Shown here piece after piece: positions 15,851-33,338 of a stretch of 36,643 nt of DNA (position 1 is its first letter; each line of letters starts with the position of its first letter). The position numbers were made by a program, and so were the translations under genes. Source of the DNA: Verrucomicrobiia bacterium (GTDB lineage: Bacteria; Verrucomicrobiota; Verrucomicrobiia; Verrucomicrobiales; Akkermansiaceae); assembly GCA_030431475.1 (NCBI GenBank), contig JAUIJD010000048.1, positions 1-36,643 of the forward strand, in the 5' to 3' direction. The notes beneath the pieces are model-generated. The model had not been told where the DNA came from, ran no database searches, and was given only the letters and a program-made list of their open reading frames with translations.

Positions 15851-16663
15851 ATGCAACCCTTGCGAATCCTTTTTCTCGGAGATGTGGTCGGTGAACCCGG
15901 CCGCAGCGCGGTTATCGATCAACTCCCTGAACTGCGCAAGGAGCTGTCGCTGGATTTCATCGTCGTCAACGGCGAGAACGCCGCCGGAGGGCGGGGGATC
16001 ACGCCGAAGATCGCGATCGATCTGCTGCGCGCCGGCGCAGCGGTGATCACGACCGGCGACCACGTCTGGGACCAGCAGGAGATCGTCGACTACTTTCCGA
16101 CCGAGCCGCGACTGCTCCGGCCGATCAACTACCCCGACGGCACGCCGGGGGCCGGATCGGTCGTCCTCGAGACGCCGAAAGGCGAGGTGGCCGTGATCCA
16201 GGCCCAGGGCCGGACCTTCATCCAGCCGCCCCTTGAGAACCCGTTCCTGCTGGTCGATCGCGAGATCGAGCGTCTCCACGCCCGGGGGGTGAAGATGATC
16301 TTCCTCGATTTCCACGCGGAGACCACCAGCGAGAAGATCGCGATGGCCTACGCGGTCGATGGCAAGGCCTCGCTGGTCGTGGGCACCCACACCCACGTGC
16401 AGACCGCCGACGAGCGGATCCTCGCCGGCGGGACCGGCGCGCTGACCGACGCCGGGATGTGCGGCCCCGAGGAATCGGTGCTCGGCCGGGCGGTGGAATC
16501 GGTCGTCTGGCGCTTCCGAACCGGGATGCCGACCCGCTTTCCCATCGCCAAGGGTCCGGTGCGTCTCTGCGGGGTGGTGGCCGACCTCGATCCCGGGTCG
16601 GGTCGGTGCCTTTCGATCGAGCGCCTCTCGCGCCGGATCGATGACTCGGCGACGGCGGACTGA
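15851..16663 (+). CDS. YmdB/TIGR00282-type metallophosphoesterase
   Basis: The 270-residue cytoplasmic protein keeps all family signature blocks: LFLGDVVGEPGR at the N-terminus, VVNGENAAGGRGIT, TTGDHVWDQQEI, FLDFHAETTSEK and VVGTHTHVQTAD. These supply the Asp, Asn, Glu and His residues that bind two metal ions. YmdB of Bacillus is a 2',3'-cyclic-nucleotide phosphodiesterase affecting biofilm and sporulation decisions; the role here is unknown. ATG 15851 fits the family N-terminus (MQPLRILFLGD). It is transcribed away from the amidase gene. Confidence 0.92.
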   Translation: MQPLRILFLGDVVGEPGRSAVIDQLPELRKELSLDFIVVNGENAAGGRGITPKIAIDLLRAGAAVITTGDHVWDQQEIVDYFPTEPRLLRPINYPDGTPGAGSVVLETPKGEVAVIQAQGRTFIQPPLENPFLLVDREIERLHARGVKMIFLDFHAETTSEKIAMAYAVDGKASLVVGTHTHVQTADERILAGGTGALTDAGMCGPEESVLGRAVESVVWRFRTGMPTRFPIAKGPVRLCGVVADLDPGSGRCLSIERLSRRIDDSATAD

Positions 16664-16761
16664 GCCGGGTGGCGAAACCCCGCTCCGGCGGTCGGATGAC
16701 GTGCCGGAATCCCTAGAAACACAAGGCTTCCAGACAAAAATCTTCTCGTTCCATATTTTTT

Positions 16762-16789
16762 TTGACAGGGTGGTCGGCTTTGGTAACAG
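16762..16789 (+). promoter_or_regulatory. Promoter of the tRNA-Thr/tuf operon
   Basis: -35 TTGACA (16762-16767) follows a T-rich stretch; 16 bases later TAACAG (16784-16789) is a weak -10. A start near 16796 would give a transcript entering tRNA-Thr at 16893. It is the only sigma70-like site I see upstream of this operon. Confidence 0.5.
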
Positions 16790-16892
16790 TCCGCCCGCTT
16801 TTCCCGGGGGGCCTGACTCGGAAATTCGTAGACGCCAGCGAGCGCGCTACGGGCAATGAAGGGTCCGCCGGGTTTCGCATCATAGCCGTCAA

Positions 16893-16967
16893 GCTTGTGT
16901 AGCTCAGGGGTAGAGCACACCCTTGGTAAGGGTGAGGTCGTGGGTTCAATTCCCACCACAAGCTCCA
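16893..16967 (+). tRNA. tRNA-Thr (anticodon GGT)
   Basis: This is a 75-base cloverleaf with encoded CCA. Acceptor GCTTGTG pairs with CACAAGC, the D-arm reads GCTC...GAGC, the anticodon stem CACCC/GGGTG encloses loop TTGGTAA with anticodon GGT, and the T-arm has GGTTCAATTCC. It lies 42 bases ahead of tuf on the same strand, so it is probably cut out of the tuf transcript. Confidence 0.96.
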
Positions 16968-17009
16968 GCGGCGTCCAAACAGATCAGCAGTCCAAAGCAA
17001 ACCACCACC

Positions 17010-18194
<1,185 letters not shown>

Positions 18195-18244
18195 TCCTCC
18201 GACGGGACGTCAAGTTGCCGGTCCGCCGGCAAACGGCCCTTTTC

Positions 18245-18280
18245 CGGGGCACCTTGGGATTTCGTTCCCGGGGTGCCCCG
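18245..18280 (+). terminator. Strong hairpin after tuf (processing site or weak terminator)
   Basis: Arms CGGGGCACC and GGTGCCCCG plus an inner TTGGGA/TCCCGG pairing give about 15 base pairs around a TTTCGT loop. No T-tract follows, so it may protect the tuf mRNA end or separate tuf from the tRNA-Trp transcript rather than fully terminate. Confidence 0.4.
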
Positions 18281-18303
18281 CCATCGCCTCAAATCAGGGT
18301 AAA

Positions 18304-18379
18304 ACGGCAGTAGCTCAATTGGTAGAGCATCGGTCTCCAAAACCGAGGGTTGCGGGTTCGAGTCCCTCCTGCCGTGCCA
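18304..18379 (+). tRNA. tRNA-Trp (anticodon CCA)
   Basis: This is a 76-base cloverleaf. Acceptor ACGGCAG pairs with CTGCCGT, followed by discriminator G and encoded CCA. The D-arm is GCTC-AATTGGTA-GAGC, the anticodon stem TCGGT/ACCGA has loop CTCCAAA, and the T-loop is TTCGAGT. The T-stem has one C-T mismatch. Position between tuf and secE is conserved in several bacterial phyla. Confidence 0.96.
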
Positions 18380-18414
18380 TCCCTTCCGTCCACCGCCACC
18401 GTCTCTAGAATCAC

Positions 18415-18642
18415 ATGTTCGCGAAAGTCTCCCGCTTCATCGGTGAGGTCAAAGGCGAGCTCCGCAAGGCCAACTGGCCCTGGGAGTCCGACCCGAAGAT
18501 CAAAGGATTCCGGAAATACAAGGAACTCGTCGATTCCACCGTCGTGGTTCTGATCGCCACCGTGCTTCTCGCCGGTTTCGTGGCGCTGTGGGACATCGTT
18601 CACGCCCAGGTCATCTTCTTCCTCACTCGCCTCGGAAGCTGA
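18415..18642 (+). CDS. secE: Preprotein translocase subunit SecE
   Basis: The 75-residue short SecE has an amphipathic N-terminal part with FIGEVKGELRKANWPW (the conserved E-(x)2-K-V-x-W-P-like block) and one membrane helix (about 42-64, TVVVLIATVLLAGFVALW). It stabilises SecY in the Sec translocon. It lies between tRNA-Trp and nusG, the usual place; no Shine-Dalgarno is seen. Confidence 0.95.
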   Translation: MFAKVSRFIGEVKGELRKANWPWESDPKIKGFRKYKELVDSTVVVLIATVLLAGFVALWDIVHAQVIFFLTRLGS

Positions 18643-18656
18643 GCTTCCTCCCTGTC

Positions 18657-19226
18657 ATGCCTGTCATTCCTCCACCCGAAAAGCAGTGGTACGTCGTCCA
18701 CGTTCTCTCCGGCCAGGAGCAGAAGGTGCGCAACCGCATCCTCCGCGAGGCCGAAGCCGAGGAACTCGGCGACTGCATCTTCGAGGTGCTGGTGCCGATG
18801 GAGATGGTCTCGGAGATTCGGGCCGGCAAGAAGACCGAAACGAAGAAGAAGTTCTTCCCGGGCTACATCATCGTCAACATGAACCTCCTCACGGAGGACA
18901 ACCAGCTCGTCGAGAAGACCTGGTACTTCATCAAGGAGATGGAAGGCGTGATCGGCTTCGCGGGCACCAAGGATCGTCCGATCCCGATGCGCCAGCGTGA
19001 GGTCGACGCCATGCTTTCCCAGATCAAGGAACGCGAGGAGAGCGCCCGCCCGGCGATCAGCTTCGAGGTCGGCGACACCGTCAAGGTGGCCGACGGCCCC
19101 TTCCAGAGCCAGAACGGCGTGGTCGAGGAGATCGATCCCGAGAAGGGCAAGCTCCGCGTCTCCGTCACCATCTTCGGCCGCGCGACGCCGGTCGAACTCG
19201 AATACTGGCAGGTCGAGCGCGACTGA
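18657..19226 (+). CDS. nusG: Transcription termination/antitermination factor NusG
   Basis: The 189-residue protein has the NGN domain starting [14 protein letters not shown], with [13 protein letters not shown] binding the polymerase clamp, then [11 protein letters not shown] and a C-terminal KOW domain ([23 protein letters not shown]). It couples RNA polymerase pausing, Rho and the ribosome. ATG 18657 (MPVIPPPEK) fits the start of the NGN domain; it is 14 bases after the secE stop. Confidence 0.97.
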   Translation: MPVIPPPEKQWYVVHVLSGQEQKVRNRILREAEAEELGDCIFEVLVPMEMVSEIRAGKKTETKKKFFPGYIIVNMNLLTEDNQLVEKTWYFIKEMEGVIGFAGTKDRPIPMRQREVDAMLSQIKEREESARPAISFEVGDTVKVADGPFQSQNGVVEEIDPEKGKLRVSVTIFGRATPVELEYWQVERD

Positions 19227-19279
19227 GCCCGTTTCAGCTTTTCAGCATCTCAGTATCCCAGCTTTTACCCACTAGATCC

Positions 19280-19708
19280 ATGGCCAAGGAAATCACCAAT
19301 GTCATCAAGCTCCAGATCCCGGCTGGAGGCGCCAACCCGTCCCCGCCCGTCGGTCCGGCCCTCGGTCAGGCCGGGGTGAACATCATGGGCTTCTGCAAGG
19401 AGTTCAACGCCGCCACCCAGGCCCAGCAGGGCGAGGTGCTGCCCTGCATCATCACCGTCTTCAAGGACAAGAGCTTCACCTTCATCACCAAGAAGCCGCC
19501 GGCAGCGAACCTTCTCAAGAAGGCCGCCGGCATCGCTTCGGGATCCGGCGAGCCGAACAAGTCCAAGGTCGGCAAGATCACCAAGGCCAAGCTCATGGAG
19601 GTCGTCGAGATCAAGATGGACGACCTCAACACCCGCGACCCCGAGGCCGCTGCCCGCATCCTGGCCGGCACCGCCCGTCAGATGGGTCTCGAGATCGAGG
19701 GAATGTGA
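19280..19708 (+). CDS. rplK: 50S ribosomal protein L11
   Basis: The 142-residue protein keeps the L11 landmarks: [21 protein letters not shown] at the N-terminus (the thiostrepton/EF-G contact side) and the C-terminal rRNA-binding domain with [15 protein letters not shown] and [17 protein letters not shown]. Length is standard. The 53-base leader from nusG is pyrimidine-rich and lacks a Shine-Dalgarno. It is part of the nusG-rplKAJL-rpoBC run. Confidence 0.98.
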   Translation: MAKEITNVIKLQIPAGGANPSPPVGPALGQAGVNIMGFCKEFNAATQAQQGEVLPCIITVFKDKSFTFITKKPPAANLLKKAAGIASGSGEPNKSKVGKITKAKLMEVVEIKMDDLNTRDPEAAARILAGTARQMGLEIEGM

Positions 19709-19799
19709 CCTTTCGTGGTCCGGCGTCATCCGCCGGGCCGTCCGAAACCGCAGGAGGGCCCCGACCCGTCGGGGTTCGATCGCACTGCAAACCAACAAC

Positions 19800-20501
19800 A
19801 TGGCTAAAACACACAGCAAACGCTACCAGAAGGCCGCCGCCCTCGTGGAGGACGGCAAGACCTACGGTCTGGCCGAAGCGGTCGGCACGGTGAAGAAATT
19901 CCCGGCGCCGAAGTTCGACCCGACCGTCACCGTTTCCTTCCACCTCGGAGTGGACCCCCGCAAGAGTGACCAGATGGTCCGCGGCTCGGTTTCGCTGCCG
20001 CACGGCACCGGCAAGAACGTCCGGGTCGCCGTCTTCGCCGCCGGCGCCGCCGCCGATGCCGCCAAGGAGGCGGGCGCGGAGCACGTCGGCTTCGAGGAGC
20101 TGATCAAGCAGGTCCAGGAAGGCTTCACCGATTTCGACGTCGCCATCGCCACGCCCGAGGCGATGACCGAGGTCCGCAAGATCGCCCGGGTGCTCGGTCC
20201 CCGCGGCCTCATGCCCAACCCGAAGACCGGCACCGTGACCGACGACACCGCCAAGGCGGTCAACGAGGTCAAGGCCGGCCGCATCGACTACAAGCTCGAC
20301 AAGAACGGCAACATCGCCGGTGCCATCGGCCGTGCCTCCTTCGACGAGGCCGCCCTGGTCGAGAATGCCCAGGCCTTCATCGACAGCGTCGTCAAGGCCA
20401 AGCCGGCCTCGGCCAAGGGCAACTACATCCGCAACGTCACCGTCGCCGCGGCCATGTGCCCGGGCGTGCCGTTGGAGTCCACCCTCTACGCCACCATCTG
20501 A
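19800..20501 (+). CDS. rplA: 50S ribosomal protein L1
   Basis: The 233-residue L1 of the stalk base has FDPTVTVSFHLGVDPRKSDQMVRG, then GPRGLMPNPKTGTV and the C-terminal NYIRNVTVAAAMCPGVPLE. L1 also represses its own operon in many bacteria. The 91-base spacer from rplK carries a small hairpin CCCCGA/TCGGGG (about 19759-19774) that could take part in control, though the classical site is ahead of rplK. The start ATG follows CCAACAAC, without a Shine-Dalgarno. Confidence 0.98.
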   Translation: MAKTHSKRYQKAAALVEDGKTYGLAEAVGTVKKFPAPKFDPTVTVSFHLGVDPRKSDQMVRGSVSLPHGTGKNVRVAVFAAGAAADAAKEAGAEHVGFEELIKQVQEGFTDFDVAIATPEAMTEVRKIARVLGPRGLMPNPKTGTVTDDTAKAVNEVKAGRIDYKLDKNGNIAGAIGRASFDEAALVENAQAFIDSVVKAKPASAKGNYIRNVTVAAAMCPGVPLESTLYATI

Positions 20502-20513
20502 TCCATCACCGCC

Positions 20514-21026
20514 ATGAATCCCGACAAGAAGATCATCATCGACGAACTGCTCGAGCGGGTGAACACCTCGCCCTTCGTGCTGGTGGTGGAATACACCGGC
20601 ATGACGGTGCCCCAGTTCTCGGAGCTCCGGAACCGCCTGGCCGACGCCGGCGCCGAGTGCCACGTCGCCAAGAACACCTACATGAAGAAGGCCTTCGCCG
20701 AGGCCGGCCTGCCGGACACCGGCGACGCGCTGGTTGGCCAGACCGCCTTCGTGACCGGTGAATCCGACGTCGCCGCCGCCGCCAAGGTGCTCAAGTCCTT
20801 CGAGAAGGAGTTCCAGAAGCCGGCGATCAAGCTCGGCGTGCTCGACGGGGACATCCTCGACGAGAACCAGGTCAAGGCGATCGCCGAACTTCCGGCGCGC
20901 GAGGTCCTGCTGGCGACCCTGCTTTCGACGATCAACGCCCCGGCCTCCCAGCTGGTGCGCACCCTCAACGAGCCGGCGTCCTCGCTGGCCCGCGTCATCC
21001 AGGCGAAATTCAACCCCGAAGGCTGA
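20514..21026 (+). CDS. rplJ: 50S ribosomal protein L10
   Basis: The 170-residue L10 anchors L7/L12 dimers on the ribosome. The N-terminal rRNA-binding part includes VLVVEYTGMTVPQFSELRNRL and CHVAKNTYMKKAF; the C-terminal helix (about 138-170, LLSTINAPASQLVRTLNE and onward) binds the L7/L12 dimers. It starts 12 bases after rplA. The C-terminal helix length would fit two or three dimers; I cannot decide which. Confidence 0.97.
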   Translation: MNPDKKIIIDELLERVNTSPFVLVVEYTGMTVPQFSELRNRLADAGAECHVAKNTYMKKAFAEAGLPDTGDALVGQTAFVTGESDVAAAAKVLKSFEKEFQKPAIKLGVLDGDILDENQVKAIAELPAREVLLATLLSTINAPASQLVRTLNEPASSLARVIQAKFNPEG

Positions 21027-21047
21027 ATCGAAACAATCTGAACGGAC

Positions 21048-21071
21048 GGTGCCGCCTCTCCGGGTGGCGCC
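21048..21071 (+). promoter_or_regulatory. Hairpin in rplJ-rplL spacer
   Basis: GGTGCCGCC pairs with GGTGGCGCC over 9 positions (two G-T pairs) around a 6-base loop, in the 137-base gap before rplL. It could block read-through of translation or tune the rplL mRNA; there is no T-tract. Confidence 0.3.
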
Positions 21072-21151
21072 CGAACTCATAAATGGTTCCTCGTCGTCCC
21101 GCGGCCGTGGGATGAAAGGGTGGGAGGCTTCCCGCCGCGACGATACCGCAC

Positions 21152-21156
21152 AGGAG
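21152..21156 (+). promoter_or_regulatory. Strong ribosome-binding site of rplL
   Basis: AGGAG stands 7 bases ahead of ATG 21164, followed by A-rich sequence. This is the only clear Shine-Dalgarno among the protein genes from tuf to rpoC, which fits the need for several L7/L12 copies per ribosome. Confidence 0.75.
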
Positions 21157-21163
21157 AAAAACA

Positions 21164-21547
21164 ATGGCTGATATTGCTGCAATTGCTGAAGAACTCGGAA
21201 AGCTTACCGTTCTGGAAGCTGCCGAACTCGTGAAGAAACTGGAAGAGGAGTGGGGCGTTTCCGCCGCTGCTCCGGTGGCCGCCGTCGCCGCTCCCGCCGC
21301 TGGTGGGGACGCAGGTGGTGCCGCTGAAGAAAAGACCGACTTCGACGTCGTGCTGGCCGAAGCCGGCGGCAACAAGATTGCCGTCATTAAGGCCGTCCGC
21401 GAGGTTGTGCCCGGTCTGGGTCTCGCCGACGCCAAGAAGATGGTCGAAAGCGCTCCCGCCACCCTCGTCGAAGGCGCCGCCAAGGACGCCGCCGAAGAGG
21501 CCAAGAAGAAGCTCGAGGAGGCTGGCGCCAAGGTCGAGCTCAAGTAA
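21164..21547 (+). CDS. rplL: 50S ribosomal protein L7/L12
   Basis: The 127-residue stalk protein has an N-terminal dimerisation domain (1-35, [24 protein letters not shown]), an Ala/Pro hinge (38-55) and a C-terminal factor-binding domain with [40 protein letters not shown] and [14 protein letters not shown]. The first ~25 codons use many A/T-ending codons (GATATTGCTGCAATTGCTG), unlike its neighbours, which lowers mRNA structure at the start and fits high translation. It has its own strong ribosome-binding site and is followed by a UUCG-capped hairpin. Confidence 0.98.
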   Translation: MADIAAIAEELGKLTVLEAAELVKKLEEEWGVSAAAPVAAVAAPAAGGDAGGAAEEKTDFDVVLAEAGGNKIAVIKAVREVVPGLGLADAKKMVESAPATLVEGAAKDAAEEAKKKLEEAGAKVELK

Positions 21548-21563
21548 GACCACACGGTTTTGC

Positions 21564-21599
21564 GGTTCCGGGGGCGCTGTTCGCAGCGCCCCCGGAATC
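21564..21599 (+). promoter_or_regulatory. UUCG-capped hairpin between rplL and rpoB
   Basis: TTCCGGGGGCGCTG (21566-21579) and its exact complement (21584-21597) form 14 perfect pairs closed by the loop TTCG; two more outer pairs are possible. No T-tract follows. In Escherichia coli this gap holds an attenuator and an RNase III site, so a similar partial stop or cleavage role is likely here. Confidence 0.6.
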
Positions 21600-21740
21600 C
21601 ATGCCGGCACCGACGAAAGCGCTCGATCCGACCGAACGTTTCCGCCGATTCCGGAAGTCCGCTCCAGAACCTGAAACTCTCTCCGCCCGGCCGTGAATAC
21701 GGCTCGGGCTCAATCCGCACTCCGCACCAACCAGCACATC

Positions 21741-25688
<3,948 letters not shown>

Positions 25689-25730
25689 TCGCCCGCCACT
25701 CCGAGACCCAACTTACAAGATTCCCATATC

Positions 25731-29912
<4,182 letters not shown>

Positions 29913-29932
29913 TCCGCTTCCCGATCCATTCC

Positions 29933-29969
29933 AAGCCCGGCACTGCCTCGAGCGGTGCCGGGCTTTTTT
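29933..29969 (+). terminator. Intrinsic terminator of the rpoBC operon
   Basis: AAGCCCGGCAC and GTGCCGGGCTT form 11 pairs around a short loop, directly followed by a T6 run. It is a textbook Rho-independent terminator 20 bases after the rpoC stop. Confidence 0.92.
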
Positions 29970-30038
29970 CATGTCCGGACGCGGTAACAACTCCCGGCTT
30001 TCCGCGAATGCTCCCGATGCTATAGCTCGATCCTGACG

Positions 30039-30722
30039 ATGAACGACGACCGCCTATTCCTGACGACTCGCTGGTCGCTGGTGGCCGGAGCGGCCGCGCA
30101 GGCCGAGGAATCGCTGGAAGCGTTGTGTCGCCAGTACTGGCAGCCGGTCTATGCGGTGGTGCGGCGGGCGGGGCACGATGTCGAGTCGTCCAAGGACCTC
30201 ACCCAGGGGTTCTTCGAGCTGCTCCTGCGCAAGGACTCCTTCGCACGGGCGGACCGGGAGCGCGGGCGCTTCCGGACGTTTCTGGTGACGGCGCTCAAGC
30301 GCTACCTCGTCAGTGAGTGGCGTCGAGAGCATGCGGCCCGACGGGGTGGCTTCGCCGAACGGGTGCCGCTCGATCCCGAGCTTGCGGAGCGGATTGATCT
30401 CGGCGCGGCGGAGGCTTCCCCGGATGAGTTGTTCGACCGCCGGTGGGCGCTGGTGCTGCTCGACTCGGCCTTGCAGCGCCTCAGGACCGAGGTGGGCGGG
30501 GATTTTGAGGTTCTGAAGGACTGTCTCACGGCCGGTCGGGGTGAGATCGATTATACGGGCCTGGCGCAGACCCTCGGCTGTCGCGAGGGGGCGGCGCGGG
30601 TGGCGGTGCACCGCTTGCGCAAGCGCTACCGGGTTATGATCCGGGCGGAGGTCGCCCGCACCGTGAGGGATGAAGGGGAGGTCGACCAGGAGATGCGGGT
30701 GCTGATGGAGGCCCTCGGGTAA
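30039..30722 (+). CDS. ECF-type RNA polymerase sigma factor
   Basis: The 227-residue protein begins FLTTRWSLV, the opening seen in a large PVC-type ECF sigma family. Region 2 covers about 25-95 (LCRQYWQPVYAVVRR, DLTQGFFELLLRKDSFARADRERGRFR) and region 4 about 130-205 with the helix-turn-helix YTGLAQTLGCREGAARVAVHRLRKRYR. It should redirect RNA polymerase to a small regulon. There is no membrane anti-sigma gene beside it; instead a membrane Ser/Thr kinase follows 30 bases later, and such pairs are thought to be controlled by phosphorylation. It starts downstream of the rpoC terminator, so it has its own promoter. Confidence 0.9.
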   Translation: MNDDRLFLTTRWSLVAGAAAQAEESLEALCRQYWQPVYAVVRRAGHDVESSKDLTQGFFELLLRKDSFARADRERGRFRTFLVTALKRYLVSEWRREHAARRGGFAERVPLDPELAERIDLGAAEASPDELFDRRWALVLLDSALQRLRTEVGGDFEVLKDCLTAGRGEIDYTGLAQTLGCREGAARVAVHRLRKRYRVMIRAEVARTVRDEGEVDQEMRVLMEALG

Positions 30723-30752
30723 CAACATGGCGAGAATCGCGAATCAACGGTC

Positions 30753-33308
30753 ATGAGCGAACCGAGGACCTGTCAGCGTTGTGGTGCCGACCTTTCGGAG
30801 GTGATGACGGGAGGACTGTGCCCGCGCTGCCTGATGGCGATGAATTTTGAGTCGAGGACGATGCCGGACGGGGAAGAGTCGCCGCAGGATCTACCTCCAG
30901 AGCCGGAGGAAATCGCGGACCGCTTCCCGCAGTTTGAGGTCATCGAGTGCCTCGGCCGGGGCGGGATGGGGGTCGTCTACAAGGCGCGGCAGAAGTCGCT
31001 CGACCGCTGGGTGGCGATCAAGGTTCTGGCGCCGGAGAGGGTTCATGAGGAGGGATTCTCGGAGCGCTTCGGGCGTGAGGCGAAGACGCTGGCCAGGATG
31101 AGCCACCCGAACATCGTCACGGTCTTTGACCACGGTGAGGCGGACGGGCTCTTCTACATCGTCATGGAGTATGTCGACGGGGTGAACCTGCGCGACCTGC
31201 TGCGGGAGGGGAAGATGGCGCCCGAGCAGGCGCTGACCATCGTGCCGCCGATCTGCGAGGCGCTCGAATACGCCCACGGCAAGGGCGTAGTGCACCGCGA
31301 CATCAAACCGGAGAACCTGCTGCTGGACCGCGACGGACGGATCAAGATCGCCGACTTCGGCATCGCGTCGCTGGTGGGCGCCCGTGGCGAAAAATCGGGC
31401 ACGCCCCCCTACATGGCCCCGGAGCAGGAGAAGGGGGGCGTCGATCGCCGGGCCGATATCTACGCTTTGGGCGTGGTGCTCTACGAGATGCTTACCGGCG
31501 AGCGTCCGACCCGCGACCTCGTGGCGCCGTCGAGCAAGGTCGCGGTCGATGGGAGAATCGACGAGATGGTGCTGCGTGCGCTGGAGGAGGAGCCCGCGCG
31601 CCGCTACCAGACGGCGGAAGAGTTTCGAAGCGTGGTGGCGACGATTCAGGCACCGTCGGCGGAGCCGGCGTCTCCGGCCTCCGCTCGTCCCCGCGGCATG
31701 TTCCGGCGATTCTGGTGGATCCTGTTGGGCGCCACCTTGCTCGGGCCGTTGCTCGGCATCATGGCGGGCATGGCTTGGAGCTACATCACGCCCAAACGCT
31801 ACGAAGCCAGCGCGATGGTGCAGGTGTCCTCAGCCTCCGCCGTCACGATGCCCCAGACCTTTTACCCGACGACCTTCGAGGCCATCCGTGCTCGGAAGAC
31901 CTTGGAACCGGTGATGGAAGAACTGGATCTGGCCCGACGCTGGGATCTGCCGTCAGAGGAAGTGATGGTCCGGTTGGAAAAGATGATCGAGACGCGGCAT
32001 CTCCGTGGGACGGATTTGATCGAGATTCGTGTTCGCGATAGGGATGCCGAGGGAGCCGCCGACATCGCCAACGGGGTGGTGAAGGCCTTTTCCACCCGCT
32101 CGGAGCCGCTGGGGGTAAGGGTCACGCAGCACCAGGTGGCGACAGCGCCGAGGAAGCCGGTTTCCCCGAATCTCGCGCTGGCCCTGCTGATGGGAGCGGC
32201 AGCGGGGTTGCTGCTGGCACCGCTCGCGGGGTTGGTGTTGGTGGCGGTTCTGCACCGGGTGTTTCCCGTGAGGACGGCCGGGATCAGCAGGCCCGTGTCC
32301 GGGGCCACATCCCGCTGGGCGCTGGGACTCATGACAGGAGTTCTGCTGGGGATACCGCTGCTTCTCGCCCTTGTGCCGGGGGGACGGCACGAGTGGGTGC
32401 TGTTGTTCGGAGGGCTGTGTTCGGTGGGGTCCTTGGGCTGCGCCATCGCCTCGTGGCGCACGCGGATGGGGCGTGCGGTGGGGATCATCTGGATCGTGAT
32501 CGTAGTGGTGTGCCTCGCCCTCGCAGGAGGATACTTTGCCCTGCTGCGTGGAGAGGAGACAACCGCGCGGGAGAGACACAAGCGGATGGCGGACGAGGCC
32601 AGGGCGCTCCAGGCGGAGGAAGCCAGGCGTGCCGGGCGAGAGGCTTTCGTCGGCCGTTGGAAATGGGAGGAGGAAGGCGGCGGTGACGTGGTCTGGCTGC
32701 TGGTGCCCGCCTTCGACGAGGCGGTGGTGGTCGGCAGCGATCACGAGGGGGAGATGCAATTCCGCTACGAACCCGGGTGGAAGCTCGAAGGGGAAACGGT
32801 GGTGTTTCACGAGTCCGGCAAGGAGAACCGGGGAGAGGTGAGTGAGGATGGCCGGGAGCTCCGGTTCACGAGGGCCGACGAGGAGGTGGTGGTCTTCCGC
32901 AAGACCACGGATGCTCCCGACGGGATCGACCCCGACCTCGTGGCCATCGAGGATCTGGCGGTTCGGATGATCGCGGCGATCCGGGAGGCGGATGAGGACG
33001 GTCTGAAGTCGCTGGCGGTGGACCGGACGCCGGGATGGCGCGGCGCGCTCCCGGCCTTCGCCGGGGAACTGCGGGAACGCCACCGTCACCTCACCGGCTC
33101 GGAGGCTTTCGGGCTTTGGCCGACCGAGGTGCTGGTTCAGGGCGACTACGGTCTGGCCCGCTGCACCGGTTCGGCGGAGCTTCAGGGGAAGTGCGTCGTG
33201 CTGTCGTTCGTGAAGACCGACGAGGGCTGGAGGAACTGCCTGGTGCGGAGCGGCACCGACGACATCCCGCTTCGCGGCTATCTGGCGGAGCTTGAAAAAG
33301 TGAGGTGA
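30753..33308 (+). CDS. Membrane Ser/Thr protein kinase with zinc ribbon and Wzz-like segment
   Basis: The 851-residue protein has several parts. A zinc ribbon is made of Cys7, Cys10, Cys23 and Cys26. The kinase domain (about 60-295) is complete: [12 protein letters not shown], Lys90 in [15 protein letters not shown] with Asp183, DFG at 201-203 and APE at 222-224, so it should be active. A first membrane helix (321-342) is followed by [15 protein letters not shown], a Wzz-like chain-length-determinant segment that ends in a second helix (473-500). Three more hydrophobic stretches (523-541, 547-567, 577-597) precede a C-terminal region with a lipocalin-like start ([10 protein letters not shown]) and a SnoaL-like end. 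It probably senses an envelope signal and acts with the adjacent sigma factor (inference). Confidence 0.88.
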   Translation: MSEPRTCQRCGADLSEVMTGGLCPRCLMAMNFESRTMPDGEESPQDLPPEPEEIADRFPQFEVIECLGRGGMGVVYKARQKSLDRWVAIKVLAPERVHEEGFSERFGREAKTLARMSHPNIVTVFDHGEADGLFYIVMEYVDGVNLRDLLREGKMAPEQALTIVPPICEALEYAHGKGVVHRDIKPENLLLDRDGRIKIADFGIASLVGARGEKSGTPPYMAPEQEKGGVDRRADIYALGVVLYEMLTGERPTRDLVAPSSKVAVDGRIDEMVLRALEEEPARRYQTAEEFRSVVATIQAPSAEPASPASARPRGMFRRFWWILLGATLLGPLLGIMAGMAWSYITPKRYEASAMVQVSSASAVTMPQTFYPTTFEAIRARKTLEPVMEELDLARRWDLPSEEVMVRLEKMIETRHLRGTDLIEIRVRDRDAEGAADIANGVVKAFSTRSEPLGVRVTQHQVATAPRKPVSPNLALALLMGAAAGLLLAPLAGLVLVAVLHRVFPVRTAGISRPVSGATSRWALGLMTGVLLGIPLLLALVPGGRHEWVLLFGGLCSVGSLGCAIASWRTRMGRAVGIIWIVIVVVCLALAGGYFALLRGEETTARERHKRMADEARALQAEEARRAGREAFVGRWKWEEEGGGDVVWLLVPAFDEAVVVGSDHEGEMQFRYEPGWKLEGETVVFHESGKENRGEVSEDGRELRFTRADEEVVVFRKTTDAPDGIDPDLVAIEDLAVRMIAAIREADEDGLKSLAVDRTPGWRGALPAFAGELRERHRHLTGSEAFGLWPTEVLVQGDYGLARCTGSAELQGKCVVLSFVKTDEGWRNCLVRSGTDDIPLRGYLAELEKVR

Positions 33309-33313
33309 GCACC

Positions 33314-33338
33314 GGGGCGGTCCGTGCGTGGACGCCCC
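33314..33338. terminator. Hairpin between convergent genes
   Basis: GGGGCGGTCC (33314-33323) pairs with GGACGCCCC (33330-33338) with one bulged base. It fills the 30-base gap between the kinase stop and the hydrolase stop, so it could end both transcripts; there is no T-tract. Confidence 0.35.

Noticed and set aside
16923-17009. Upstream extension of tuf
   Set aside because: The extension would translate the 3' half of tRNA-Thr; MAKEAFER at 17010 is the normal EF-Tu start.
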